A DNA stretch of 64,000 bases. Source: G965233625 sp965233625. GTDB taxonomy: Bacteria > Planctomycetota > Planctomycetia > Pirellulales > Pirellulaceae. The notes beneath the pieces were generated by a model, which saw only the letters and a program-made list of their open reading frames with translations, ran no database searches and had not been told where the DNA came from. A program made the translations under genes and the position numbers. The DNA lies in assembly GCA_965233625.1 (NCBI GenBank), contig OZ247499.1:186001-250000 (forward strand), read 5' to 3'. Each line of letters begins with the position of its first letter. Position 1 is the stretch's first letter. Of this stretch, positions 9,601 through 17,356 are shown piece after piece.

Positions 9601-9977
9601 TGAACGATGCCGTTCTCGTGCAGAAACTGCAGCGCGGACAGCGTGTAGATCAGGGTCAGTCGCAGGTCATCGATCACAATCGGCGCACCTGCCAGTTTTT
9701 GCTGCAGGCTGCCTTGCATCAGTTCCAGAATCAGCCAGCCGCGTTCGCGTACAACATCGTAAATCGTCATGATGTACGGATGCTCCAGCGACGCCAGCAA
9801 CTGCGCTTCCTGCCAGTACCGCTCAAGCTGTTCGGGATCGTTCAGATATTGCTGATGTATCTGCTTAACAGCAACTTCGCGACCTAGTTGAAGATCGCGC
9901 GCTTTCATCACGGTTGCAAAATCGCCCTGGGCAATCGTTTCAAGGATCTCATAACGCGGATGATCTTGTGGTTGCAT
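6603..9977 (-). CDS. Ser/Thr protein kinase fused through a TM segment to a caspase-like domain without catalytic Cys
   Basis: 1124 residues. Residues 9-270 form a Hanks-type kinase: K38 (VAVKQ), HGDVKPGN with D128 (HRD is HGD, so non-RD), DFG 147-149 and APE. The glycine loop is degenerate (IAQGDFATV). A TM helix at 302-321 follows a Lys-rich stretch. Residues 340-650 hold four repeats of a beta unit with the pattern LGDL..GD..V. Residues 662-900 are a peptidase C14-like fold: H742 is kept in FVGHS, but the Cys position is A792 in LLDTAHQ, so the domain should be proteolytically dead. The C-terminus is helical and repeat-like, ending in a charged coiled-coil-like stretch. First gene of a run with the deacetylase-family and WD40 genes. 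Confidence 0.92.
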   Translation of the reverse strand: MQPQDHPRYEILETIAQGDFATVMKARDLQLGREVAVKQIHQQYLNDPEQLERYWQEAQLLASLEHPYIMTIYDVVRERGWLILELMQGSLQQKLAGAPIVIDDLRLTLIYTLSALQFLHENGIVHGDVKPGNLLLDKNNRVKLGDFGIARRLSSDEGSVTKGTTKYMAPEVFSPELGDTGPHSDIYSLGFTAYELMCGSNFDQLFPALNMYGRDKQVAWMMWHASSDQRLPQIARVLEGVPPDMAGVIEKMIEKNPQQRYRSAEKVALELKAGVNEDIDTRTADEIEAEQETQKKEKKKKWLVYAAFAGSLLLCLAILFVPTGPGKPPAPPAVSKPATGVLTDIALDKNMLWITPPGETKAESFTYSPDDDRVMLNGAIVPFSDLRIDDTLSIKRFKSEDGSQIQEFAASRPVAKTDSGEVASIDLTKGFITLLTGSANSDNLKVYVPTTARLTMNGEPRFNNKRFSLGDLRTGDRATVEHGAGSHGREAIALAAKRNVSFKGKVVSVNTDTRQLKARRGRTETAPVVSLPLATSCLVTLNGKQVVNGKELTLGDLSPGDNVLVSHDTHISSIAADRDLTASGEVTAVNVEAKTLQIKMKDYPAPVEFTLAQDVEIDFLESEETATLAQIRAGDTVQITHLSPELRNPVANTIAISPTPDRRTWAVVIGQQRYAMAQIPAVSYAVANIESIRDALQSHYRVAPDQLYFAADSTQLKVQADLPEFLKKIPAGSQLVVYFVGHSYIPEDGDGVLAFQAFNAKAMETTGLPLKWLVSQMELTPADEKLLLLDTAHQPVGRYQSFEPSAEGLVKTILSRPGKAASTSVFIIGSTSKGEKDFTAAGGQKSAFGAAVAAGFEGGADADGDYRITGNELVDFIAGRFSAAGAATNKTQTLALFRPDATPDRLSPEYIKKIKEMLTAIKVRRNSKELEEVYLSGRSAFSGQPDMDIAYGLALHAGNKTSASLEKFESAHASHPQRLTPIVLLAWQKFMRKEVEEGVAMLLEAVEKLKIPEDGMPGAFASHVLELTGEMAMFAYKAADPPVLAKDLSKVTKAVQAKGAAADAIYRRGVKNVTDEIEKIDQQIALETDNARLANLQRDRRRLTRYTRLNYDIFQQYVEEQLTQ

Positions 9978-10173
9978 CGGCAGCCCCGGAATAAATCTTA
10001 TCTACTCTGTTCGTCACCTATTTTAGCCTGTTGCAGCGTCGCAAAATACAGGGAGGCATGACAACTACCATTTCCTGGCAAGCCACTTGTCGTGCCGCAG
10101 GTGCTTGCACCAACGCACACGGCGCCACGACAATGTAATGCACCTTATTATCCAGAATTGCTTCAAGCCAGCC

Positions 10174-10180
10174 AAGGAGA
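10174..10180 (+). promoter_or_regulatory. Shine-Dalgarno site for aroE
   Basis: AAGGAGA lies 7 bases before the GTG at 10188. An ATG at 10181 is out of frame, so this site decides the GTG start. Confidence 0.8.
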
Positions 10181-10187
10181 ATGACGC

Positions 10188-11039
10188 GTGGCGATTGATC
10201 CAGACATCCAGCAGATTGTCTGTTGTATGGGGCAACCCGTTGCGGGTAACCCCACCCAGTACATGATTGAAAAGGCCTTCGATGCTGCCGGTCTGGCCTG
10301 GCGATACATCACGCTGGAAGTGCCGCCGGAAAACCTCGCCGCGAGTGTTGCTGGTATGAAGGCGATGGGGATGCGCGGTGGCAACTTCACCATCCCGCAC
10401 AAAGTGGCGGTCATTGAGCATCTGGACGATCTTAGTCAGGCCGCCAAGCTGATGGGCGCCGTGAACTGCGTCAACATCGTGGATGACCGGCTGATTGGCG
10501 AAAACACAGATGGCAAGGGGTTCGTTAAATCGCTGCGTGAAGTCTGTGACCCTGCGGGCAAGCGGATCGTCATTCTGGGCGCCGGCGGCGCGGCCCGCGC
10601 GATTGCGGTTGAACTCGCGCTGGCAGGCGCGGCGTCGATCACCATCGTCAACCGCACGCAGCAACGCGGGCAAGAACTTGTAGAACTGCTGCAGACGGAG
10701 GTTGAAATTGAATCCAACCTTGTCGTGCTTGATGGTGAATATGAAATTGATAAAGACGCCGGTGTCTTCATAAACGCCACCTCCATTGGCCTGGGCGATG
10801 CAGACGCCCGCACGCCTGTGGATGTGGACACGCTGCGTTCCGGCCTGGTTGTGGCGGATGTGATCTTCAATCCACCACAGACGCAGCTTATCCGCGATGC
10901 AGAAGCGAAAGGCTGCACAACGCTGGACGGGCTGGGCATGCTTGTGAATCAGGGCGTGACCGGATTCGAAATCTGGACGGGCGTAACGCCGGACGCTGCG
11001 GTCATGCGTGAGGCGCTGGAGGAATATCTAGGTATCTAA
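10188..11039 (+). CDS. aroE: shikimate dehydrogenase
   Basis: A 283-residue enzyme that reduces 3-dehydroshikimate to shikimate with NADPH in the aromatic amino acid pathway. It shows the substrate-site motifs NPTQY (residues 21-25), NFTIPHK with catalytic K72, and ENTDG with D108, and the nucleotide-binding loop GAGGAAR near residue 130. The GTG start is set by an AAGGAGA site 7 bases upstream. It is a lone plus-strand gene between two minus-strand runs, divergent from the kinase gene and ending 7 bases from the convergent NTF2-like gene. DAHP synthase of the same pathway is encoded at 44137. Confidence 0.95.
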   Translation: MAIDPDIQQIVCCMGQPVAGNPTQYMIEKAFDAAGLAWRYITLEVPPENLAASVAGMKAMGMRGGNFTIPHKVAVIEHLDDLSQAAKLMGAVNCVNIVDDRLIGENTDGKGFVKSLREVCDPAGKRIVILGAGGAARAIAVELALAGAASITIVNRTQQRGQELVELLQTEVEIESNLVVLDGEYEIDKDAGVFINATSIGLGDADARTPVDVDTLRSGLVVADVIFNPPQTQLIRDAEAKGCTTLDGLGMLVNQGVTGFEIWTGVTPDAAVMREALEEYLGI

Positions 11040-11046
11040 TGCCGGG

Positions 11047-11709
11047 CTACTTCGCCTTGGAGCCCATGCCTTTTAGCACCCAAGCAATGACAAAGCCCAG
11101 GAACAGGCAGATTCCGCCCGCCATCACGCAGGCCCAGATTAATGCCGACTGTGCGGCCTGCGCAAGCGGGTTGTCGAACAGACCAACTGATGCATGAAAG
11201 GCGGCGATCTTCCAGCCTTCATCTGTCTTCACAAGGGTCGCGTTCCACGGGCCTTCGATGTCGAATTTGCGGCCGTCCTTCATTTCGTAGTGGCAGACGA
11301 CGGTGCCATAGACTATCCCTGTGTCGTCGCCATGCAGGATGGTTAGTTCTTTGACTTCGGGATCAATCTTGAAGCTCTTGAGAATCGCGTCTTCGCCCGT
11401 CAGCACCTTAGCGTAATAGTCTTTTACGCCCTGATGCTTGCGGCTGATCTCTGCGTTGTGCCAGATGACTACCACGTCTGGATGGACAAAAGTCAGCAGG
11501 TCATCCAGCTTGTTGTTGTTCACTGCCTCTTTGACACCTTCCCGCAGGGCGCGAAGTTCATCGTGGGCGGGATCTTCTACGGGTGATACATCTTTCGCCG
11601 GTGGAGTTTTGTCACCCGCGGGCGCAGCGTCATCTTGTGCAATCGCCGGGCTGAATGATGTAAAGGTGACAAGTGCGACGAAGGCCAGGCCGGAGATCCA
11701 TCTAAGCAT
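11047..11709 (-). CDS. exported, C-terminally anchored NTF2/SnoaL-like protein
   Basis: 220 residues: a signal peptide (about 1-25, ending AIAQ), an NTF2-like domain of the DUF4440/SnoaL type (about 50-175, with the EEGWKIAAFHAS-like end strand) and a single hydrophobic helix at about 190-212 followed by a Lys-containing tail. This predicts a periplasmic cone-shaped domain tethered to the membrane. The fold binds small hydrophobic ligands or acts as an isomerase/cyclase, but no catalytic residues can be assigned. Its start overlaps the desaturase stop by 8 bases, making it the last gene of the six-gene 17302-11047 run. Confidence 0.8.
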   Translation of the reverse strand: MLRWISGLAFVALVTFTSFSPAIAQDDAAPAGDKTPPAKDVSPVEDPAHDELRALREGVKEAVNNNKLDDLLTFVHPDVVVIWHNAEISRKHQGVKDYYAKVLTGEDAILKSFKIDPEVKELTILHGDDTGIVYGTVVCHYEMKDGRKFDIEGPWNATLVKTDEGWKIAAFHASVGLFDNPLAQAAQSALIWACVMAGGICLFLGFVIAWVLKGMGSKAK

Positions 11710-12769
11710 CGTTGGTTTCCAGATAAGAGTTTGATTTTACGTTTGGCTGTTTTGCAGCGCTGCGCATAGGAGGCTGCCAGGTTTTGGGTTGCGGGGCGTC
11801 CTGTTCGCAAAGCCGGGGGCCAAGCCATTGACGCCAGTATTGCCGGATGTAGCCAATGCGTTTTTCTTCAGGCGCCTGAACCTTTGCCAGATACAACCAC
11901 GGAACGTCGGGACGGCGGTGATGGTTCAAATCCCATTCGCCATGCAACAGCATCCACGACATCAACCGGTTGTGACGCAGGTTCCAGGCTCCGTCGACAA
12001 TGTCGCGGTTGGAAAATGCATGGCCCACATACTGACGCGTTGACCAGTTGAATGAGAAACAAGCATAGCACCACACCACCGCCAGTGGATGAAGTTCTAA
12101 CAACCAGAACATCAGCAGGAAAGTAGCAACGATCAACGCAACCTCGATCCGCAGCATCGTCGCCGCACTGCTGGTAATGTTCGCCGCGATGTTCACCCCG
12201 CGTGCTGGATTAAGTTTCTTGATAAACCGCGTTTCGAGAAACCGGGGATAAATCGCCAGCAGCACGGCGCTCAGTGGCACAACTGGCCAGAAAAAACCCA
12301 TCAGCAGCCCATACCACTGCACGTATTTCAACAGGCGGTTGTCGTGCGGATAGTACAGGTCGAACATTTCAAAATCACTACGGTTGTGATTGTGATGATT
12401 CTGGTGCGTGGTGCGGATCAGCCGGAAAGGCGCCGGGAAGAAGATGCCAGTGACAACGCCCAGCACATAGTTCATAACCGGGTTGGAATGCAGATTGCCA
12501 TGCGCCGCTTCGTGCAGTAGCGCGTAGTTGGTAAGCATGACATACGAAAAAGCGACGCCCGCCAGCCCTGTCTGCCACCACTCGGCTGCGTGCGAGGCGC
12601 ACCACAACAACGTAACCCCCGCGGAAATCACCAGGATGACTAACGCCAGATTCAACCAGTCCGGGATCGGCATGCCCGGCGGCGCCGGACCGTAATCGGG
12701 TAAGCCAAATGTCGGCGCAAGCGGTACCTTCTTATTGTCCTCTGGCGTTTCGTTTTGCACGTCACTCAC
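11702..12769 (-). CDS. membrane fatty acid desaturase
   Basis: 355 residues from a GTG start at 12769, chosen because GGAGG lies 8 bases upstream and the GTG overlaps the P450 stop (GTGAGTGA); a longer frame back to 12907 would run deep into the P450 gene. The histidine boxes of the di-iron membrane desaturase family are complete: H86-x3-H90, H122-x2-HH(125-126) and a third HGEWDLNHH box near the C-terminus. Several hydrophobic segments surround them. The enzyme inserts a double bond (or hydroxylates) in an acyl or isoprenoid chain. Gene overlap on both sides ties it to the P450 and NTF2-like genes. Confidence 0.9.
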   Translation of the reverse strand: MSDVQNETPEDNKKVPLAPTFGLPDYGPAPPGMPIPDWLNLALVILVISAGVTLLWCASHAAEWWQTGLAGVAFSYVMLTNYALLHEAAHGNLHSNPVMNYVLGVVTGIFFPAPFRLIRTTHQNHHNHNRSDFEMFDLYYPHDNRLLKYVQWYGLLMGFFWPVVPLSAVLLAIYPRFLETRFIKKLNPARGVNIAANITSSAATMLRIEVALIVATFLLMFWLLELHPLAVVWCYACFSFNWSTRQYVGHAFSNRDIVDGAWNLRHNRLMSWMLLHGEWDLNHHRRPDVPWLYLAKVQAPEEKRIGYIRQYWRQWLGPRLCEQDAPQPKTWQPPMRSAAKQPNVKSNSYLETNDA

Positions 12770-14117
12770 TGGCCGCACCTCCGGCGACAGGTTTTTGCGG
12801 TATTGAAGCGGCTGTGACAGTGCTGGGCCGCACGACCACGCGTCCGCCTTGAGCTGGCGTAATGAGCAGTTGCCGCCGTATAGGTCGCGGCTGATAGCCA
12901 GCCTCAAATTCTAACCGGCAATGCCTTAGCAGCGTTGCCAGGATGAGCATCATCTGACGCAGCACAAAAGGCTTTCCCACACACGTGCGATCACCGACGC
13001 CGAAAGGAAAATAAGCATGCGCCGGCGGCGGCGAATCGATAAACCGTTGCGGCTGGAATTCATGGGGCTGCGCGTAAACCTGCGGATTGTGATGTGCCAG
13101 ATAGGTCGCCGGAATCACGGTCTGCCCGGCCTTCACCGTGTACTTATCCAATTGAATCTCGCGTCTCGCTTTGCGGCTTAAGTGCGGAACCACGGGGCAC
13201 AATCGTAGACTCTCATCGAGGCAGCAGCGCAGTAACTGCCAGTCGCTGACGGAACCGGCTTGCGTTTCACGCTGGATAGCGGCAATGTATTCGGGGTTCT
13301 GAAGCAGATGCACGACGGCCCAGGACAAAGCGGCAGCCCCAGTATCGTGGCCAAAAAGCAGCAACGCCAGAATTTCCTGCTGCAAGTCCTGGCTGCTCAC
13401 CTGCGCCGCTTCCGCTGCATGCAGAATCCGTGGCAGCATCGCGCCGTGAGCTTCACGCGATGATTGCTTGCAGTCCGGCATTTGCTGCTGAATGAAATCA
13501 CACAACGCGCGACGGTTCCGCACCGCCTTTCCCCACGGACTGAATCTGCCCAGGTCCGTGCGAAGCGGACGTAAAAACAGCACCAATGGATTGCTGAACG
13601 AGTGAATGAATCTGTCGACCAGTTGAAAGCCCCGCTCAACAACGTCTGCATCATCGCCGAACATGGCGTGAAGGATCACCAGCAGAGAGATGCGGCGCAG
13701 GGGTTCGTAAATGCTGCATTTTGCATTGGCGGGTAGTTCGCTCATCACGCGGCGCGTGATCTCCGTCGTTAGTTTGTCAAACTGCGGCAGATGTTCGCGG
13801 AAGACAGGCGCCACAATCCGCCGGCGCCGGGTGTGGTCTTCGGCGTCTAACGCGATAAGTGATCTTTCGCCAAGCAGCGCGCGGATCGCAGGCACCGCGG
13901 CGCCTGCCTGGAGATGCGGGTGCGAAGCAATCTGCCGGATCAGCGAAGGATCGCCTGTCACCAGCGAGTTGCCCATAACAGGCAGGTCTACGTGAAACGT
14001 CAGCCCATGCTCCTGCAACGCATCATCGAAAAACGCGTAAGGCTGCCGCATCCAGCGGATGCCACGTTTGATCCGTAAGAATGTCTGCACTGCGTGCTTT
14101 CGATTCTGGAAATGCAA
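12762..14117 (-). CDS. cytochrome P450
   Basis: A 451-residue soluble bacterial P450. The haem-thiolate signature is FGVGDRTCVG with Cys379; the I-helix oxygen-binding motif is GHDTG (about 256-260) and the K-helix ExxR is E302-R305. There is no fused reductase, so it needs separate electron donors, not encoded nearby. P450s hydroxylate or couple hydrophobic substrates. It starts 3 bases after the radical SAM stop and overlaps the desaturase, so these enzymes very likely act on one substrate line, plausibly a lipid. Substrate is unknown. Confidence 0.95.
   Translation of the reverse strand: MHFQNRKHAVQTFLRIKRGIRWMRQPYAFFDDALQEHGLTFHVDLPVMGNSLVTGDPSLIRQIASHPHLQAGAAVPAIRALLGERSLIALDAEDHTRRRRIVAPVFREHLPQFDKLTTEITRRVMSELPANAKCSIYEPLRRISLLVILHAMFGDDADVVERGFQLVDRFIHSFSNPLVLFLRPLRTDLGRFSPWGKAVRNRRALCDFIQQQMPDCKQSSREAHGAMLPRILHAAEAAQVSSQDLQQEILALLLFGHDTGAAALSWAVVHLLQNPEYIAAIQRETQAGSVSDWQLLRCCLDESLRLCPVVPHLSRKARREIQLDKYTVKAGQTVIPATYLAHHNPQVYAQPHEFQPQRFIDSPPPAHAYFPFGVGDRTCVGKPFVLRQMMLILATLLRHCRLEFEAGYQPRPIRRQLLITPAQGGRVVVRPSTVTAASIPQKPVAGGAASE
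12778..12782 (-). promoter_or_regulatory. Shine-Dalgarno site fixing the desaturase start
   Basis: Reads GGAGG on the minus strand, 8 bases before the GTG at 12769, inside the end of the P450 coding region. Confidence 0.7.
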
Positions 14118-14120
14118 GGG

Positions 14121-15782
14121 CTAAACGCTGGCGAAACCGGGGTTCCGCAAAACAGTTTCTACATCCGCCGTAAGCTGCCGATCAACCCAGCGGTGTGCGG
14201 CGGAAAACAACGCCCGCGTTAACCGGCTTCTGTTTGCACAGCGTTGTTGAAAGGTGAGTAATTGCTGCCGCCGCCGTGCATCGTAGTGCAACATGCCCTG
14301 ATAAAACAACGCGGCGTTCAGCGAGACGGCGTTCTGCATCAGTTTGCGATCCAGTTCCCGCACATGGTTCACCGCGGTGGTGCAAGTCATGGTGTCGTGC
14401 CTCCAGTACGGCGCCATGCTGTGCAAGCTTCCTGCGGTCTGCAGACCAAACTTCGCCCGGTTCGCTTCAGACAGCAGCGGCACGCCCGCGACGCGCGTGC
14501 TGAACGTCGCCAGGAAGTAAAAGTCCGGCGGATGCTGCTGCATAAACTGATAGGTCGCGTCCAATGTTGCCGCGGTTTCGCCTGGATAGCCCACAATCAG
14601 GCTGACCACGGTCGTCAGACCATGCTTGCGGCAGTTGTCTATCGCTCTTGCGTTGGCATTCACCGTGCAGGCCTTGTTCATGTTCAGCAACTGCTGCTGA
14701 TCGCCGGACTCGATGCCAATCTGCACCTGATGACAACCGGCCTCTTTCATCATTGCCACGATACTTTCGTCGGCCAGATCATCGGCCCGCGCGTAACAGG
14801 TCCATTTCACGTCGATGGATTGCTCGTGCAGAAGCTTGCAGAAAGTCTTTAATCGCTGCCGGGGAATCGTAAAAAGCGAATCCAGGCAGGTGATGTATCT
14901 GGCGCCTTGCTCCTTCACGTAATACTGCCAGTCATCCGCCATTTTCTCTGCTGACTTGTAGCGGAAAACGCGGTCATCAAACAGAAACGGGTAGTTGCAG
15001 AAGCTACACCGGTAAGGGCAGCCGCGCACGCTTTCGTAGTAGATGGCGTCAGAACGCCCCGGCGCCAGCGACCAGTCCGGCGTGATCAGGTCATCCAGCG
15101 TGCGGCTCTGTGGCGCTCCGCTGTAAATGAACGTCGAATGCTGCTTCTGCACAACTCGACCCTGTGGTGACGCCTGCAGGTTCTGACAATCGCTGCGTAA
15201 CCAGTCGCACAGGGAGCGAACCAGATATTCACCATAACCGATGGCGAACACATCCACGCCCGGAGCCCCTTCGCACTGATCGTGTATTACACCGGCCAGT
15301 GCACCGCCAGCGACGATCTTCAAGCCAGGCCGGCGGATGCGGGCCACTACGGCGTTTAACTCACTTAGGTCGTGCAGATAGGTGGTCGAAAGAAACACGC
15401 AGGATGCGTTGTCCAGGAGACTGGCAGCTACTGCCGCGTTGTCAAACAGCGTTTCAAGTTGCAGTGTTTCGTACTCAACATTCTCCTGTTCCAGCAATGT
15501 GCAAAGCACAACTTCCGTCAGAGACGAAGTTGCATCCGCCCTGGGTTGCGACTGGTATTCGCGGAACGCTTCCGTGGCGTCGTCATGGCGTAACCGTGGC
15601 TTGGCTTTCTCCACTGCCGCTGCGACAAGCGGTTCGGCCATTGCCAGCTTTATTTTCAGATCCAGCCAGGCGTGCTCGGCGCCCCGGAACTGAATCGCAC
15701 ACTTCCGCGCCGCGCGCCACAAGGAGTTTTCCTGCGACGTTATCATTCCGCCGGTGATAACCAGTACGCGTGGGGTGTTCAT
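14121..15782 (-). CDS. radical SAM protein with B12-binding-like N-terminal domain
   Basis: 553 residues. The [4Fe-4S] motif is C255-x3-C259-x2-C262 (CPYRCSFC), preceded by YYESVRG as in BchE-type class B enzymes. The N-terminal 200 residues have the Rossmann-like layout of a cobalamin-binding domain (LSTTYLHDLSEL, then IVAGGALAG), but the DxHxxG cobalamin ligand motif is not seen, so any B12 would be bound base-on or not at all. The C-terminal part (360-553) is the usual variable region. Members of this class methylate or rearrange unactivated carbons. Its ATG overlaps the hydrolase stop by 4 bases (ATGA). Confidence 0.9.
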   Translation of the reverse strand: MNTPRVLVITGGMITSQENSLWRAARKCAIQFRGAEHAWLDLKIKLAMAEPLVAAAVEKAKPRLRHDDATEAFREYQSQPRADATSSLTEVVLCTLLEQENVEYETLQLETLFDNAAVAASLLDNASCVFLSTTYLHDLSELNAVVARIRRPGLKIVAGGALAGVIHDQCEGAPGVDVFAIGYGEYLVRSLCDWLRSDCQNLQASPQGRVVQKQHSTFIYSGAPQSRTLDDLITPDWSLAPGRSDAIYYESVRGCPYRCSFCNYPFLFDDRVFRYKSAEKMADDWQYYVKEQGARYITCLDSLFTIPRQRLKTFCKLLHEQSIDVKWTCYARADDLADESIVAMMKEAGCHQVQIGIESGDQQQLLNMNKACTVNANARAIDNCRKHGLTTVVSLIVGYPGETAATLDATYQFMQQHPPDFYFLATFSTRVAGVPLLSEANRAKFGLQTAGSLHSMAPYWRHDTMTCTTAVNHVRELDRKLMQNAVSLNAALFYQGMLHYDARRRQQLLTFQQRCANRSRLTRALFSAAHRWVDRQLTADVETVLRNPGFASV

Positions 15783-16789
15783 GCTTCGGCAAACAGTGAA
15801 AGTTCGCGGGCAATGTGAATCGCTGTCGCACGGATCAGACGCGAGACGTCCCAGCCAGGCCGCATGTAATGATCGGCGCCCCAGATAGGCACAACGTCAC
15901 CCGGCAGAGAAACAACATCGGTCAGCAGGGCGACGCCATCGCTGGGGCCAGATGCTTTCATCTTCTGGCGGTAACTTCGCAAAATAAAATGAGACCCATG
16001 CTGCCTTAACGGGAAGCCAACAAGCGTCAGCATCTTCATGTGTGGTGGAAGCTTCAGTTCTGCATGAAGATGCCCCGCGGCGCCCCATTCTAACTGCCTG
16101 ACCACTTCAAAATCGAGTCCGCGCAGCGCGAATAAGCCGTGTTGCAGACGCCACCTAAGCCGCCGCTGCTGAAACCAGTTCACCACCGGGCTGCCCATCG
16201 GCACGCCGCTAATGTTGATCCAGGCTTCCACATTGCTAAAGGCAGTCGTTTCCGCTTCCTGCAACAAAGCGGTTTTGATATCCGCGGCGCCTTTGCTAAG
16301 TGACACCAGCACGATGCGTTCCGTAGGATACTCGCGCTGCCTCTCTGATAGCCACTGCCGGATGATCGATGCGTTTTCTGCCAGAGTGCCCATACTCTGG
16401 CAAGGGATCAGTTCAGTCCGGAAGCCCAGCGTTTCCGCATGTTCGCGGACCTTGCGGCCGTCGCCGCCGGATTTTGCCACCTGACGATAGAACGCGCCGG
16501 GTGCAACCGCTAGCGTAGCCCGGACCGGCGGACAGTCCGGCTCTTGCTTCATGAGTTCTACGATCGAAGTGACAAGTTTATGACACTCCGGCTGCGTGAC
16601 GGTGTGGCAGAACAGGACGGATGTGGCGAAGTCTAAACCACCCTGATGGGTCAGCGTGGAAAGTGTCTTAGCATTCAGGACCGAAGGTTGTTCGCGTTTC
16701 AACCAGTCCATTGCCGCAGCCAGTAATGACGCCTCATTGGCAGGCAAGTCTGCAAAAAACGGCGGAAGTTCATCAGCGCAAGGCATCAT
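15779..16789 (-). CDS. alpha/beta-hydrolase-like protein
   Basis: 336 residues with an alpha/beta-hydrolase layout: a hydrophobic strand running into SLSKGAAD, where S165 would be the nucleophile (SxSxG in place of GxSxG), and a late WGADHYMRPG segment that could supply the histidine. No close family comes to mind. It may be a thioesterase or lipase acting on the product of the neighbouring enzymes, which is inference from context. The start is ATGATG directly after the TGA of the preceding gene, and its stop overlaps the radical SAM start. Confidence 0.65.
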   Translation of the reverse strand: MMPCADELPPFFADLPANEASLLAAAMDWLKREQPSVLNAKTLSTLTHQGGLDFATSVLFCHTVTQPECHKLVTSIVELMKQEPDCPPVRATLAVAPGAFYRQVAKSGGDGRKVREHAETLGFRTELIPCQSMGTLAENASIIRQWLSERQREYPTERIVLVSLSKGAADIKTALLQEAETTAFSNVEAWINISGVPMGSPVVNWFQQRRLRWRLQHGLFALRGLDFEVVRQLEWGAAGHLHAELKLPPHMKMLTLVGFPLRQHGSHFILRSYRQKMKASGPSDGVALLTDVVSLPGDVVPIWGADHYMRPGWDVSRLIRATAIHIARELSLFAEA

Positions 16790-17302
16790 TCAAAAGCCAC
16801 GCACTCCGCGCGGCTGCGGTTCGAGCACGGATGGTTGCGGCGGGATGATCTCCTGCTGGGGCGCGACGGTGGGCAGTGGCTGGTCTATGTAAGCTGGCTG
16901 CGTGACTTCTGGATACACAGGATACGATTCCCAGCGATCCGGCGCGGTTTGCACATGATGCTGGCCGATCGACTGCCGGGCGCCATCGTAGAATCCGTAT
17001 GACCAGATACCACGTCGCAGAAATGGCGCCGGATAAACCTGCGGCCAGGCGCCGCCGTAGTCGACCCCTGGAATGAACGTCCCAGGCGGACCAGCCTGCG
17101 GCACGCCGGCTTCCCAGGCAGCACGGCTCTTCATCGCCTGGACGAGATCGTACTGCTGCTGAAACTGGGCGAAGCGACGCTGTTCTTCAATCGAAGGCGC
17201 CACCGAAGGTTGCTGGGCGGTAGCATGCACGCTCATCCACGCGATGCCCGTCATGGCGAGGGCGGCCATTGCACACGCTTTTGCAACTTTTTTCTGAATC
17301 AT
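16790..17302 (-). CDS. exported Pro/Gln-rich protein of unknown function
   Basis: 170 residues with a clear signal peptide (Lys-rich start, hydrophobic core, cleavage probably after the ATA at 27-29), then a low-complexity, Pro-, Gln-, Tyr- and Gly-rich body without recognisable domain. Its stop codon is immediately followed by the start of the alpha/beta-hydrolase gene, so it leads the six-gene run. Similar short exported proteins are common in planctomycetes. I do not recognise a family. Confidence 0.7.
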   Translation of the reverse strand: MIQKKVAKACAMAALAMTGIAWMSVHATAQQPSVAPSIEEQRRFAQFQQQYDLVQAMKSRAAWEAGVPQAGPPGTFIPGVDYGGAWPQVYPAPFLRRGIWSYGFYDGARQSIGQHHVQTAPDRWESYPVYPEVTQPAYIDQPLPTVAPQQEIIPPQPSVLEPQPRGVRGF

Positions 17303-17356
17303 TCTAAATGCTCGCTAACTTCCCTGTTCCTGAACGGTGCCCCCCTACTCTGTTCA

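Noticed and set aside
12770..12907. Longer desaturase start at 12907
   Set aside because: It would overlap the P450 by 146 bases; the GTG at 12769 has GGAGG at proper spacing and the family length fits.
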